A stretch of 64,000 nt of DNA, taken from Dermatophilus congolensis (GTDB lineage Bacteria > Actinomycetota > Actinomycetes > Actinomycetales > Dermatophilaceae). The stretch is taken from assembly GCA_030538115.1 (NCBI GenBank), contig JAUNUP010000017.1, positions 1 to 64,000 of the forward strand, given 5' to 3'. Below, one piece after another: positions 35,327 through 44,150 of this stretch (position 1 is the first letter of the stretch; every line of letters starts with the position of its first letter). The position numbers and the translations under genes were made by a program. The notes under the pieces are model-generated. The model was not told the DNA's origin. It ran no database searches and was given only the letters and a program-made list of their open reading frames with translations.

Positions 35327-36883
35327 TCAGCGGGTTTGGGCGCGCCATTGGTCGTATTCGCGGGCGCGTGCTGCTGCTGCGAGGGCGAGTTGGGTGTCGC
35401 CGGGTTTGGGCCATCCGGTGCCCGCGTACTCCCAGGACCCGACGACCAACGTGGTTTCGGTGTCGTCGTCGGCGAGTAGGCGGGCTTCGAGGTCGCGAGT
35501 GTCGAGGGGGATGCCGGTTCGCTGTGCCTGCTCGACGAGGCGCCGGTACTTCGCGCGGGCGGCGCGGAGTTTGCCGAGGGTGATGGAGAAGCGGCGGGAC
35601 TTGGTGGAGAAGTGGCCGCGGAAGCCGAGCATGTGCGCCCACTTCCCGATCAGCGCGTAGTGATCCAGGCCGGTCTTGGGCTCGAGAGGAACCACGCTCA
35701 CCGCGTCGCCCTCCAGAGCGCGCAGGATGGAGCGCTCGTGCGCGTGCCGGAACAGCTGGCGGCATTCGTCGGCGAGGCGGGCCAGGTGGGGCCGGTCACC
35801 GACCTGGCGTAGATCGGTGGCGTCTTTGGTCGCGTACTTCGCCAAGTACCCGGCCACCTGTTCGGGAGTGAGTTCATGGGAGCCGGTGAGGTCGGCGTGA
35901 CCGTGGGTGATCGTGCGTACGTCGAGCTGACGGCCCCAGGCGAGCACCCGCGCACGGTCGGTCTCGAACGCCGGCGGAGCGACCACCGTCACGGAGTGGG
36001 CGGCTTCGGTGACTGCGCCGGCCAAGTCCTCCGCGTCGAGCGGGCAGGGGGTGCCGGGGCCGTCGGGACCATCGAGGCGGATCAACGCGTGGAAGTGGAT
36101 CGCCCCGCGTGCTTGGTATTCGGCGACCTTGGCGAACTGCACCGCACACCGCGCCCGCAGCTTCCCCTCACCGATCCCGAGGCGGGAGGCGAGAGCGCGC
36201 CTGATCGCGATGGAGGTGCGTCGCCAGAGTTCGGGGGCGTGGAACTGCCACACCACCGCAGTAGTCCAGTCATAGCAGCCCCAACAGAGCGGGGCACCCA
36301 CGAGCGGGTCGTCGTCGCTATGACGAGCTGAGCAGGAGAGGCGTACGCCGTGGGGGCAGGTCACCACGCGATCCAAGGAGCGAGGCCGACACACGCCACC
36401 ATTCGGGCGTAGGCCGTGGACGAGCCCGAACGAGGGAGCGGTCAGGGTCACGAACAACAAGGGGCACGCGGCCACGGAGTGCGGGACGGTCTTGCCGCCC
36501 ACGACGCCGGAGCGGATCAGCTCGAACGTATCCCGGGCGTAGGTGCGGGAGCAGGCGGGGCAGACGTGCGCGCGACGGTTCCCACACGGCACATACAACT
36601 CACCAAGGGGCATCGAGTCGCTGGTGAACGTCGAGACGACCTCACCCGTGGCGGCATCGATCGTCTGGGAATGGCCGCGGAGACGGATGGGGTGTGTGCA
36701 GTTCCCGACCCCGGCGAGGGTGTCGGCGAACGCCTCATGCGACCCATCCAGCAGCCTCGCGAGCAGGGCCGAGTCGTCCAGGGTGCTGGGCAGTTCCAGC
36801 GGCGCACCCTCACCGAACCCAGGGAACGACGACGCGCCCCTGTCTGGTGAGGGTGCGTCACTGTGACCAACCAGAACCGACAT
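35327..36883 (-). CDS. Rolling-circle replication initiator, RepSA-like HUH endonuclease
   Basis: The 518-residue protein has a zinc-finger-like N-terminal part (CGNRRAHVCPACSRTYA), an HUH motif H263-F-H265 in GAIHFHALIRL, and candidate catalytic tyrosines Y346 and Y350 in YLAKYATK. These match the replication initiators of actinomycete integrative elements and plasmids, which nick a double-strand origin. I chose ATG 36883 because it begins one base after the WhiB-like stop. The origin itself was not identified with certainty. Confidence 0.87.
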   Translation of the reverse strand: MSVLVGHSDAPSPDRGASSFPGFGEGAPLELPSTLDDSALLARLLDGSHEAFADTLAGVGNCTHPIRLRGHSQTIDAATGEVVSTFTSDSMPLGELYVPCGNRRAHVCPACSRTYARDTFELIRSGVVGGKTVPHSVAACPLLFVTLTAPSFGLVHGLRPNGGVCRPRSLDRVVTCPHGVRLSCSARHSDDDPLVGAPLCWGCYDWTTAVVWQFHAPELWRRTSIAIRRALASRLGIGEGKLRARCAVQFAKVAEYQARGAIHFHALIRLDGPDGPGTPCPLDAEDLAGAVTEAAHSVTVVAPPAFETDRARVLAWGRQLDVRTITHGHADLTGSHELTPEQVAGYLAKYATKDATDLRQVGDRPHLARLADECRQLFRHAHERSILRALEGDAVSVVPLEPKTGLDHYALIGKWAHMLGFRGHFSTKSRRFSITLGKLRAARAKYRRLVEQAQRTGIPLDTRDLEARLLADDDTETTLVVGSWEYAGTGWPKPGDTQLALAAAARAREYDQWRAQTR

Positions 36884-36884
36884 C

Positions 36885-37322
36885 TCAGGCCACCCCGCCC
36901 AGGTGCCAGGCGCCGGCATCGTCACGCTGCAAGACGTACGCGCCCTGCTCGAACACCCGACCCCGCCGGCTACGGGGCAGCCAGCACAGCATCGGCTCTC
37001 CAGCAGCCGGCACCTCGTCAGCAGCCGGCACGGCAGCGGCAGGCCCGTCGGTGGCCGGGGGTTTGTCGGTTGCCCAGGCGGGCGGTTCGAGGTGCGCGGT
37101 CCCGGCGTGGGAGTCGCGGTCGGTGCCGGCCCACCAGCCGCCGGTCACGTCGAGCACGTCGACGGCGTCGAGGCAGGCGAACAGGACCGGGCAGCGGTCG
37201 CAGATCGAGCGCATGGTCGCTGCCTGCCACGGCGTCACGTCGGCGGCATCGCTCGTCCACGGGAGATCGAGGCGAGACGCACAGGCTGCGCGTCGCATCC
37301 AGTTCGAGTCGTGGGTGCTCAT
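36885..37322 (-). CDS. WhiB-like protein with a C-terminal extension
   Basis: The 145-residue protein carries four cysteines of a WhiB iron-sulphur domain: C14, C41, C44 and C50 (CDRCPVLFAC). The usual G-[VI]-W-G-G turn is replaced by GGWWAGT. A linker rich in Pro and Ala (about 85-110) leads to a short C-terminal basic segment (WLPRSRRGRVFEQGAYVLQR). It would bind an Fe-S cluster and sense O2 or NO or alter sigma factor use. The ATG overlaps the TraB stop (ATGA). Carriage on a transfer element suggests control of mobility by redox or NO state; this is inference. Confidence 0.75.
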   Translation of the reverse strand: MSTHDSNWMRRAACASRLDLPWTSDAADVTPWQAATMRSICDRCPVLFACLDAVDVLDVTGGWWAGTDRDSHAGTAHLEPPAWATDKPPATDGPAAAVPAADEVPAAGEPMLCWLPRSRRGRVFEQGAYVLQRDDAGAWHLGGVA

Positions 37323-38878
37323 ACCGGCACCACCACCTGTGCCCCGATCACCGGCAGCGGCACGGTCTCGCCGCAGCGGCCGGCGTCAACGTCACGGCCG
37401 GCGGGGATGGTCTGGCCGAGGATGACCGTGGAGGCGGTCAGGGGCCGGCCGTGTGTCGCGGCCAGGCCGGCAGCCACGCGGCGCCGGTAGGTCGCGTAGT
37501 CGGTGTGGTGCATCCGTACCCGCCGCAGCGGCAGACCGGGGGCCTCGAACAGGCCGACGCCGGGCTTGAACTGCCGCACGGCTTCGAGGCCAGCACGGGG
37601 GATGCCGTCGTGCAGCATCACCACGGCATCGGCGTTATCGACGCGCAGGGAGCAGCGGACAGCGAGGTTGGCGCGGTCATCGGTGGCGAGGGCATCGGCG
37701 GACATGCGCTGTGAGATCACCAACACGCACACGCCGACCTTGGCGCCTTCCTTCACCAGCCGGCCGACGGCGCGTTCCAGGCGAGGCGCGATCCGCTCCC
37801 CCGCCTTCGCACCCTTCTCACCGTCCAACGCTTTCGCCGCAGAGAGGAGGCCGGGGTATTCCTCAAGGACGACCCACACCACCGGCACCGCGGCCGTGTA
37901 GGTGGCGAACTTGTCCACCCCCGCGCTACGTAGGTCGGCGATCCGGGAGTCCATCAGCTCGACCAGTCGCGACAGGACGTGCGCCGTGTGCGTGAGGTCG
38001 TCGGCGCGTGTACCGGTGGCGATGTAGGCCGCGGCGGGGCCGGTCACGAACGCGCCGAGCAGGAGCCCGGAGGGGTCGACCCCGCACACCACCACGTCGC
38101 TTCGGTGCGCCAACGCGGCCAGGAGGGTGTAGGAGGTCGAGGACTTCCCCGACCGCGACGCGCCCTGTAGACCCATGTGAGCCGTGCCGTACGGATCGAC
38201 AGTCACCGGGTGCCCGTACTCATCCCGCCCCAGCTCCACATCGCCGGCCGTGTGACGGGCCGGGTTCGGTGCGACCCGCTCGGCGCCGAGGGGGTCACGG
38301 CGCAGCACATCGAGCACCACCCAGCCAGGCCGCAGGCCCTCCCGCACGCTGACGGAGTGGGCCGCGAACGTCGACGCCAGCCCAGGGCATGCGGCCTGCC
38401 AGTCAGCCAGGGTCTGCCCCGGAGCCGACCGCACCGTCAACACATCGAAGCCGTGGCGATGCTGATGACGCACCAGGCCGGGGACGTGCACGGCCGACCC
38501 GACCCGCACCACCGCACGAGCAGCCAGGCACGCCGTCGCCCAGCGTGGCCGGTACACGAACACCCGCAGCACCTCACCGGCCAGCAGCGACCCGAGGCCA
38601 CGGAGCCAGGCCGGCCGGCGCCACGCCACCACACCCACGAGAACCCCGACCGTGAGAGCCGCGCCGAGCACGGGCAGCCAATAGCCGGCCGTCAGCGCCC
38701 ACACTGCGACCAGCACGGACGCGGCACCTAGGGCGAGCACGGGCGCCCGCCACACCGACACCACCAGCACGCCCAGTACCCGACCGAGAGCCGCGAACAC
38801 TGCCCCGAGGCCGGAGTCTGTGCGGGTGCGGTCGAGCTGAACCCGCACCGGAGTCGAGGTCTGAACCGCCCCGAACAT
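37319..38878 (-). CDS. TraB/TraSA-type FtsK-like DNA translocase
   Basis: The 519-residue protein has two membrane helices near the N-terminus (about 30-85) and an FtsK/SpoIIIE motor with Walker A GASRSGKSS (239-247) and Walker B VVWVVLEEYPG near residue 325. Single translocases of this type move double-stranded DNA between mycelial or neighbouring cells in actinomycete conjugation. ATG 38878 overlaps the upstream stop as TGATG. The gene sits between a WhiB-like gene and two small conserved genes. Confidence 0.88.
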   Translation of the reverse strand: MFGAVQTSTPVRVQLDRTRTDSGLGAVFAALGRVLGVLVVSVWRAPVLALGAASVLVAVWALTAGYWLPVLGAALTVGVLVGVVAWRRPAWLRGLGSLLAGEVLRVFVYRPRWATACLAARAVVRVGSAVHVPGLVRHQHRHGFDVLTVRSAPGQTLADWQAACPGLASTFAAHSVSVREGLRPGWVVLDVLRRDPLGAERVAPNPARHTAGDVELGRDEYGHPVTVDPYGTAHMGLQGASRSGKSSTSYTLLAALAHRSDVVVCGVDPSGLLLGAFVTGPAAAYIATGTRADDLTHTAHVLSRLVELMDSRIADLRSAGVDKFATYTAAVPVVWVVLEEYPGLLSAAKALDGEKGAKAGERIAPRLERAVGRLVKEGAKVGVCVLVISQRMSADALATDDRANLAVRCSLRVDNADAVVMLHDGIPRAGLEAVRQFKPGVGLFEAPGLPLRRVRMHHTDYATYRRRVAAGLAATHGRPLTASTVILGQTIPAGRDVDAGRCGETVPLPVIGAQVVVPV

Positions 38879-39267
38879 CACGACACCGCCGCAGCGTGGT
38901 CGAGGTCGATCGGGTCAACGCCGGTCTGACCGCCCATGGAACGCACCGTCGAGACCGTCACGAGCACCGGCTCACCATCAACGGTGGGCAGGTCGAGGTA
39001 GCGCGACCACTGCATGCACCGGTACGGACCCGCGTCATCCTGGCGCGGCGTCTCAGCTACCAGTGCCAGACCCAGGGCGCCGGCCATCCGGGCCGCGTCG
39101 ATCGGCTCATCCACCGACACCCGCACATGCAGCAGGTGCAGCATCCGGTCACGCGCATCGCGCACCTCCGGATCGAGCGTCTCTTCGAGCGTGAACCGCG
39201 CCATCTCGACGCCGGCGAAGCCGGCCAGGAACGCCGCCACCACGGCGACATCACTCACCCGTGCCAT
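38878..39267 (-). CDS. Small conserved AICE protein, function unknown
   Basis: The 129-residue soluble protein begins MARVSDVAVVAAFLAG and has no motif I recognise. Overlapping TGATG junctions link it to the translocase gene and to the upstream gene, so all belong to one transfer operon. Proteins in this position occur in related elements and may act in transfer or replication. Confidence 0.6.
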   Translation of the reverse strand: MARVSDVAVVAAFLAGFAGVEMARFTLEETLDPEVRDARDRMLHLLHVRVSVDEPIDAARMAGALGLALVAETPRQDDAGPYRCMQWSRYLDLPTVDGEPVLVTVSTVRSMGGQTGVDPIDLDHAAAVS

Positions 39268-39701
39268 CACGCACCGGCCTTGACCGAATCGGCAGTCTTC
39301 ACCGAGGCCGAGCCGGGAGCGGTCAGGCCCTCCGCGCGGAACGACCACGCGATCCGGGCACGGCCCGCGCCGTTGTCATCGATCCACGGCAGAGCCGTCA
39401 ACCCGACGAACTCGACCGGCGTGAACGGGAAGGGAGTTTCGTTGCTCGGCGGCACCGGCTGGTGGGATGCGAGCAGCTTGACCGTGACCGTCTTGTCCCG
39501 CTTGCCCGCTTCCGGGTCGGCGTCGAGTACCTGCACCGCCCACACCGGCAGGCCCGTCTCCTTGTCGAGCTGCTGCGGACGAGACCCGTCCTCACGCGCC
39601 GGAGCGTTGAAGTCCGCCACCGACTCGACCGCACCGACCAGGAACGCCCCAGCCGGGAACACCGAACCGAACTCCACCGCAAACCGCTTCTGCATCGCCA
39701 T
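39267..39701 (-). CDS. Small conserved AICE protein, first gene of the transfer operon
   Basis: The 144-residue protein (MAMQKRFAVEFGSVFPAGAF) is predicted soluble, with beta-rich stretches (TVTVKLLASHQPVPPS) and a conserved-looking TPVEFVGLTALPWID. Its ATG has AGGAGG at ideal spacing. It heads the leftward operon, directly behind the GntR operators. Function unknown. Confidence 0.65.
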   Translation of the reverse strand: MAMQKRFAVEFGSVFPAGAFLVGAVESVADFNAPAREDGSRPQQLDKETGLPVWAVQVLDADPEAGKRDKTVTVKLLASHQPVPPSNETPFPFTPVEFVGLTALPWIDDNGAGRARIAWSFRAEGLTAPGSASVKTADSVKAGA

Positions 39702-39720
39702 GATTGGCCTCCTGAATAGA

Positions 39721-39801
39721 TTGGCTAGCCATCTGCTAACCGCTCTAAGGATGCATAGCTTGGCTAGCCATGTCAAGAGACTCGCCCAAATTGGCTAGGG
39801 A
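39721..39801. promoter_or_regulatory. Operators of the element's GntR regulator
   Basis: TTGGCTAGCCA occurs at 39721-39731 and 39760-39770, each containing the perfect palindrome TGGCTAGCCA. A degenerate copy TTGGCTAGGGA lies at 39791-39801. A minus-strand TTGACA overlaps the second copy (39769-39774). The sites lie between the divergent transfer operon and gntR gene, so the regulator should control both. This mirrors KorSA-type repression in pSAM2. Confidence 0.75.
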
Positions 39802-39831
39802 ACCTAGCGGACTAGCCCGTACGCTGGAGAC

Positions 39832-40674
39832 ATGGCCCTTGACCTGGACGACCCGCGTCCCCCGTATCAGCAGGTCGCAGCGCAGCTACGCGCAGCAATC
39901 CTCAACGGCACGTTCGCGCCCGGAGACAAGCTCCCTTCTCAGGCAGCGCTGTCCACGCAGTACGGTGTGGCCCGCATGACCATCCAGCAGGCCCTGCGCA
40001 TCCTCAAGGACGAGGGCCTAGTGGTCTCCCGGCAAGGCAGCGGCATGTTCGTCCGCGAACGCGCAGGTAAACCCGTCGAACTACGCCCCCACCTACAGCA
40101 GGCGTTCCGGGCCGAGAACGTCACCCTCGACTTCTCCGGCTTCACCGCCGAGACACTCAGCAACGCCCTCGCCGAGCCACTCGACCTCGTGCGCACCGGC
40201 AACCTCTCCCCCGCCACGATCGCCGTGCGTCTGCTCGTGCCCGACACGACCCAGCCCCTCGCCCTGCCGGTAGCTGCCAGCGGAAACGACTCCGAATCTG
40301 CCCACCTCCGGGACCGCATGCGCCGCACCACCGACCGATGCGCCGGCGCAATCCAAGCCCACGTCGAGGAGCTCGAAGACATGGGACTCGTCGAGTCCGC
40401 CACCTTCGAGCTGCGCCAGTACGCCAGCGCCCCCATGTTCAAGGCGTACATCATCAACGGAGCCGACGTGTTCTTCGGCTACTACCCCGTCATCCGCCAC
40501 GAGGTACGCATCGGCAAGGAAAAGGTCGAGACCCTCGACCCCATGGGCAAGGACGCGCTCCTGTTCCCCTACACCGACGACGGAGACCCCAACTCCCCCG
40601 GCACGCAGTTCGTGCAACAGACTCGCGCCTGGTTCGACAGCGTCTGGAACACGCTCGCAAAGCCCGCGCCATGA
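39832..40674 (+). CDS. GntR-family regulator (KorSA-like) of the element
   Basis: The 280-residue protein has an N-terminal GntR winged helix (1-76: PPYQQVAAQLRAAILNG, GDKLPSQAALSTQYGVAR, GLVVSRQGSGMFVR) and a C-terminal effector-like domain without a family I can name. No proper Shine-Dalgarno precedes ATG 39832; TACGCT seven bases upstream suggests a leaderless transcript. Its stop overlaps the HAD gene start (ATGA). It likely represses the transfer operon through the TTGGCTAGCCA sites. Confidence 0.83.
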   Translation: MALDLDDPRPPYQQVAAQLRAAILNGTFAPGDKLPSQAALSTQYGVARMTIQQALRILKDEGLVVSRQGSGMFVRERAGKPVELRPHLQQAFRAENVTLDFSGFTAETLSNALAEPLDLVRTGNLSPATIAVRLLVPDTTQPLALPVAASGNDSESAHLRDRMRRTTDRCAGAIQAHVEELEDMGLVESATFELRQYASAPMFKAYIINGADVFFGYYPVIRHEVRIGKEKVETLDPMGKDALLFPYTDDGDPNSPGTQFVQQTRAWFDSVWNTLAKPAP

Positions 40675-41324
40675 TTACCCCCCGCGAAGCCCTCGACCAG
40701 GCCGAAGCACTCCTGCTCGACTTCGACGGCCCCATGGCCCAACTCATGCCACCACCCCTAAACCGCCAGGCCGCCGAACTCGTACGGTGCGCTCTCGGAG
40801 ACGACGCACCCCCCGAACTCGCGGACAGCACCGACCACATCGCTCTATTAAGAAGCGCTCCCGACGGCCCCGCCCGCCGCCAAGCCGAAGCCGTCGCCAC
40901 CGAGTTTGAGATCGCATGCGCCGAGACATGTAAAACGGCCCCCCGGCTACAGGATCTCCTGGCCTACACCCAATGCCGCGGGCTTCCTCTCGCGGTAGTC
41001 ACCAACAACAGCCCCCGCGCCGTTCAAGCGTTCCTCGACCGACCCGATATCAGCGCCACAAGCCGCATCATCTGTGGACGAACAAAAGACACTCTCGACT
41101 TGATGAAGCCGAATCCGCACTACTTGCGCGAGGCGATCGACGAATTGAGGCCATCGCAGCACCGAGTAATCTTCATCGGCGATTCAGTCTCCGACATCCA
41201 AGCTGGAATTTCAGCAGGAGTCGTCACCTTAGGTTACGCCCGCACCGAGGTGCGGCGCGTTGAGTTGACGCATGCAGGAGCCTTCTTGATTCTCACGCCC
41301 AATGAAGATTTCCGCCCTCAATGA
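40671..41324 (+). CDS. HAD-superfamily hydrolase of the element
   Basis: The 217-residue protein has HAD motif I LLDFDGPMA (DxD with the nucleophile aspartate near residue 17), motif II TNNS (LAVVTNNSPRAV), a motif III lysine in LMKPNPHYL and motif IV FIGDSVSDIQAG. It resembles small phosphatases of the phosphoglycolate type. It is coupled to gntR. HAD genes beside GntR regulators recur in AICEs, perhaps to act on a signal molecule; the substrate is unknown. Confidence 0.8.
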   Translation: MITPREALDQAEALLLDFDGPMAQLMPPPLNRQAAELVRCALGDDAPPELADSTDHIALLRSAPDGPARRQAEAVATEFEIACAETCKTAPRLQDLLAYTQCRGLPLAVVTNNSPRAVQAFLDRPDISATSRIICGRTKDTLDLMKPNPHYLREAIDELRPSQHRVIFIGDSVSDIQAGISAGVVTLGYARTEVRRVELTHAGAFLILTPNEDFRPQ

Positions 41325-41401
41325 GAAAGCCTTCCCCACTCGAAGCACCGAATTTTGCTTTCCCCAGACGGGAGCATCGCCCGAGCGGGCCCGGGACACC
41401 C

Positions 41402-42595
41402 TCAGTACTTACCGCTCAGTCCAGTCATGTCCCGCTCAGGGCAAAAGACATACCCAGCAAGGCAGATAGGGCCAACAGCTGAGGCGCGATATACATCAGC
41501 GGTCGACGCTCCTCGCAGGATGTAGACCTGGTGCGCCGGCATTTGCACGTGGCTTCCCTGCAGCACCAGATAGCTCCCTCCGGCCGTAAGGCGAATAATC
41601 ATCGCCCCAGAAATTTTGCTCGTAATTCCGCAGAAGGGATTCCGAGCCGAGAAATTGAATTGAACATCAATACTCGATGAGGTACTACCGATCTTCCTCG
41701 CGATCATCGAGTCCTTTGGGGCTGTCTGCGTTGCCACCAGGGTGCTACCCCGATACACATTGGTAGGACCAATCTTGGACCCTTGAGTGACAGACTTGTC
41801 AGACCACTTCACATAGGCAGCGAGCGACGTCCGGTACCGAGGACTGTGAGCATCCCAAGATCGACCATCTCCACCGAAATCGTGTGAGTTATCATACGTG
41901 CAGGGCTTGAGGGGCCCGAACGTAGGCACTGGAATCCGAGATTCGGCTATAAAAGTCTTCCAGCCAATAGCAGCGGTGGCTTCTGTCGCTGCCGCCTTGG
42001 CCATTGACTCGGCAAGTGAGTCAGCTTCACCCACGGTAAGCTCCTTGGAATCCTGCGCAGCTACCATACCAGCGCCACCAAGGGCCGGCATCACTGCCTC
42101 GAATCCCCAGAAAGGCAAGAATCCAGCTTCTTTATCCTCGCGAGGATGAGGAATGACTTGATACTGATACGTGTTGCCCGATGAAACTTCCGCATCCCGA
42201 TACGAAGTCGCAAGCGGACCAAGCTCCGCAATAGTGCTACCGTCCCGTACGATCGAGTAACTGGCTGCCTTAGGGTTACCCTCCCAAGCGATGTCTACGG
42301 CTTTTGCGCTGACGGCGAACGCTCTACCGTCCGCCATGAGTGCCACTCCTGCCACTGCTGGCGTGCCATCACTCAGGCGAGTTGCTACAAATTCACCCGA
42401 ATCGCTCCGAGAGGTCCGAGCTTCTTCACCGAGATCGCTAGACAGCCTGGCCAAATCCAACTGCCCGGAGCCACTACCCGAGACCTCGGACCCCGAAACC
42501 TCATTGGCCGTGGCTTCAGGTGCCACAATCGCGAATCCAGCGACTAGCGGCAACGACACCAAAGCACCTGCTACGGACCGACTAATCTGACGCAT
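41402..42595 (-). CDS. Secreted protein of unknown function, cargo (possible DUF3238-like C-terminal domain)
   Basis: The 397-residue protein starts with a Sec signal peptide (MRQISRSVAGALVSLPLVAGFAIVAPEATA, cleavage near 30). A fibronectin-III-like segment (about 95-150: VDIAWEGNPKAASYSIVRDG) follows. The C-terminal region contains HDFGGDGRSWDAHSPRYRTS and four cysteines that may pair. FGGDGR followed by a Tyr-Arg-Thr strand recalls DUF3238, but that match is from memory and weak. GC content is visibly lower than the chromosome, so it was probably acquired. It has no clear relation to transfer and may be an exported effector or wall-active protein. Confidence 0.55.
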   Translation of the reverse strand: MRQISRSVAGALVSLPLVAGFAIVAPEATANEVSGSEVSGSGSGQLDLARLSSDLGEEARTSRSDSGEFVATRLSDGTPAVAGVALMADGRAFAVSAKAVDIAWEGNPKAASYSIVRDGSTIAELGPLATSYRDAEVSSGNTYQYQVIPHPREDKEAGFLPFWGFEAVMPALGGAGMVAAQDSKELTVGEADSLAESMAKAAATEATAAIGWKTFIAESRIPVPTFGPLKPCTYDNSHDFGGDGRSWDAHSPRYRTSLAAYVKWSDKSVTQGSKIGPTNVYRGSTLVATQTAPKDSMIARKIGSTSSSIDVQFNFSARNPFCGITSKISGAMIIRLTAGGSYLVLQGSHVQMPAHQVYILRGASTADVYRASAVGPICLAGYVFCPERDMTGLSGKY

Positions 42596-42782
42596 TCAGA
42601 ACTCCCCGTTGAGTCACGAACCTCTGCATAAGCCTGACTAACGGGCTACCCAATGTCCGAATAAACAGACGCGCAACCCGCGGAAACACCATCGAACCCC
42701 GGCATGCGAGTGAATGTCAATCCACGATGCATGCATCGCAGCACGTATCCCCTGACTGAGCGCCTCCACAGAGCTGGAATAA

Positions 42783-43271
42783 CTATGCGTGCCCGTCGGT
42801 AATTCCGGCCTCCCGAGACGGCACTGGAACGACCAGACCACCAACAAAGAACCACAGCGGAAGACCACAAACGAACAACAGAAATAAAGCCCCCACGATT
42901 GACTGAAACGGAGAATCCATCGATAGTCCATGCATCACAAACAAGGCCAAATCGAGAACGGCTGCGACAACGATAGAAGCAGAGGCAGCAACAGCCGCCA
43001 TGAATCCACCAAACTGATATCGGGAGGAATCAACTCTACCCCCCAGCCACGCCTCATAACGCAACCGGATAAGGATAGCAGCGACAGAAACAACTAGAGG
43101 ATTATAGAATAGTGAACCCACTACAATCTCGCGTGCGACTCTCGCTCCAGCCTGGGTCGGGAAAAAGAATGAGTATGCGACAACGACCGTGAGCACCCAA
43201 CCGAATATTGAAGCAATCAGAATCCGTATGACCATAGCTCGTCGATCTGCCGTACATCCCAAGTTCGCCAT
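42783..43271 (-). CDS. Four-helix membrane protein, cargo, function unknown
   Basis: The 162-residue protein has four predicted membrane segments (about 12-38, 45-65, 82-108 and 122-150). The start at 43271 has AGGACAGCAA before ATG; an 11-residue extension is possible. Base composition is low-GC like the secreted protein gene, which follows 187 bases downstream on the same strand. The pair might be a secreted factor and its membrane partner or immunity protein, but I have no family match. Confidence 0.5.
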   Translation of the reverse strand: MANLGCTADRRAMVIRILIASIFGWVLTVVVAYSFFFPTQAGARVAREIVVGSLFYNPLVVSVAAILIRLRYEAWLGGRVDSSRYQFGGFMAAVAASASIVVAAVLDLALFVMHGLSMDSPFQSIVGALFLLFVCGLPLWFFVGGLVVPVPSREAGITDGHA

Positions 43272-43705
43272 TTGCTGTCCTTCCAGCGATTCAGAGCCGA
43301 TCAATAGACGCTACGAATGTCGAGCGGCCCAATTCTAGCACATCAACCCGAAAGTCCAGGGCTAGCCGCGAACTACGATGGCCAACTTGACTACCACCGC
43401 GTGATTGACAACTGATGCAAGAGTTAATGCAGCTTCAGTGGATTCAGATTCGACGCTATTGGATAAATGGCCAAGCCCGCTTTCTGGTGCGACATTTCTT
43501 ATCCCTAATCGAATAGCAGTTGTGAGCATTCACTCAATCTTTCCCAAACGCGGGCGAACAAGAATTCCTTCATTCCGTTCATCAGGTTGATAGCGGTGCG
43601 TATTGCGGACTTCCAATGCATCTCCCATGCCCAACCCGAAGTGACGCACTGCTTGCGATGCACGGCACTCAGACACGCCGGGAGGACTTTCTTTACTGAC
43701 TCAAG

Positions 43706-43747
43706 GCACCCGCTTCGCGGGTGCGTCCGCCCGCCGTCGGCGGGCGG
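43706..43747. repeat. Two adjacent GC-rich hairpins near attR
   Basis: GCACCCGC (43706-43713) pairs with GCGGGTGC (43717-43724) with a three-base loop. CCGCCCGCC (43727-43735) pairs with GGCGGGCGG (43739-43747), also with a three-base loop. More GC-rich imperfect repeats run on to about 43800. They could be the rolling-circle origin, a transfer (clt-like) site or a terminator for rightward transcription. Confidence 0.45.
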
Positions 43748-44047
43748 CGCTGCGCTGCGGCCTGCGGCCGTTCTCGCGTCCGCCCGCCCGGCGGGACGGC
43801 CCGAGCACACGGAAGAGGGCGCCCCGGTTCAGCACCGAGACGCCCTCACCAATGGGCCACCGACCCGACTCACAGACTGAGAATCGCCAGCCGGCGCATC
43901 AAGCGGGCCGACCAGCACCGGATCAGGAATGTGCTCCCGCACATGAGCCACGAACCCACGCCGACGAGCTGCCCGCTTGACCCGCCGACCGACGACCCTC
44001 CGGGCGCTGCGTATCGGATCGACGGCCCTCCCCGGCCAGCACCAGCG

Positions 44048-44068
44048 CGTGCCCAATCCGTGCCCAAT
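44048..44068 (+). promoter_or_regulatory. Right arm-type sites: tandem CGTGCCCAAT
   Basis: Copies at 44048-44057 and 44059-44068 repeat, in the same orientation and one-base spacing, the pair near attL. They lie 82 bases inside attR. The symmetry supports integrase or excisionase binding. Confidence 0.65.
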
Positions 44069-44150
44069 GGGGCGGTGAACAGGGGTCGGAGACGGTCATA
44101 GACGGAGCCTGTGACCTGCTCCGGAGCGTACCCACGCGGCCATCCACGGC

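Larger units (their letters stand above)
43272..44150. other. Gene-poor right end of the element
   Basis: From 43272 to about 43700 the sequence is low-GC with only short, unconvincing frames; it looks like decayed cargo. The GC-rich hairpins at 43706-43747 and the arm-type sites at 44048-44068 follow. No coding gene is supported. The element's double-strand origin or transfer site may lie here. Confidence 0.4.

Noticed and set aside
43505..43810. 101-codon frame on minus in the right end of the element
   Set aside because: Crosses the GC-rich hairpins, lacks a Shine-Dalgarno sequence and matches no family I recognise; possibly a decayed remnant, not called as a gene.
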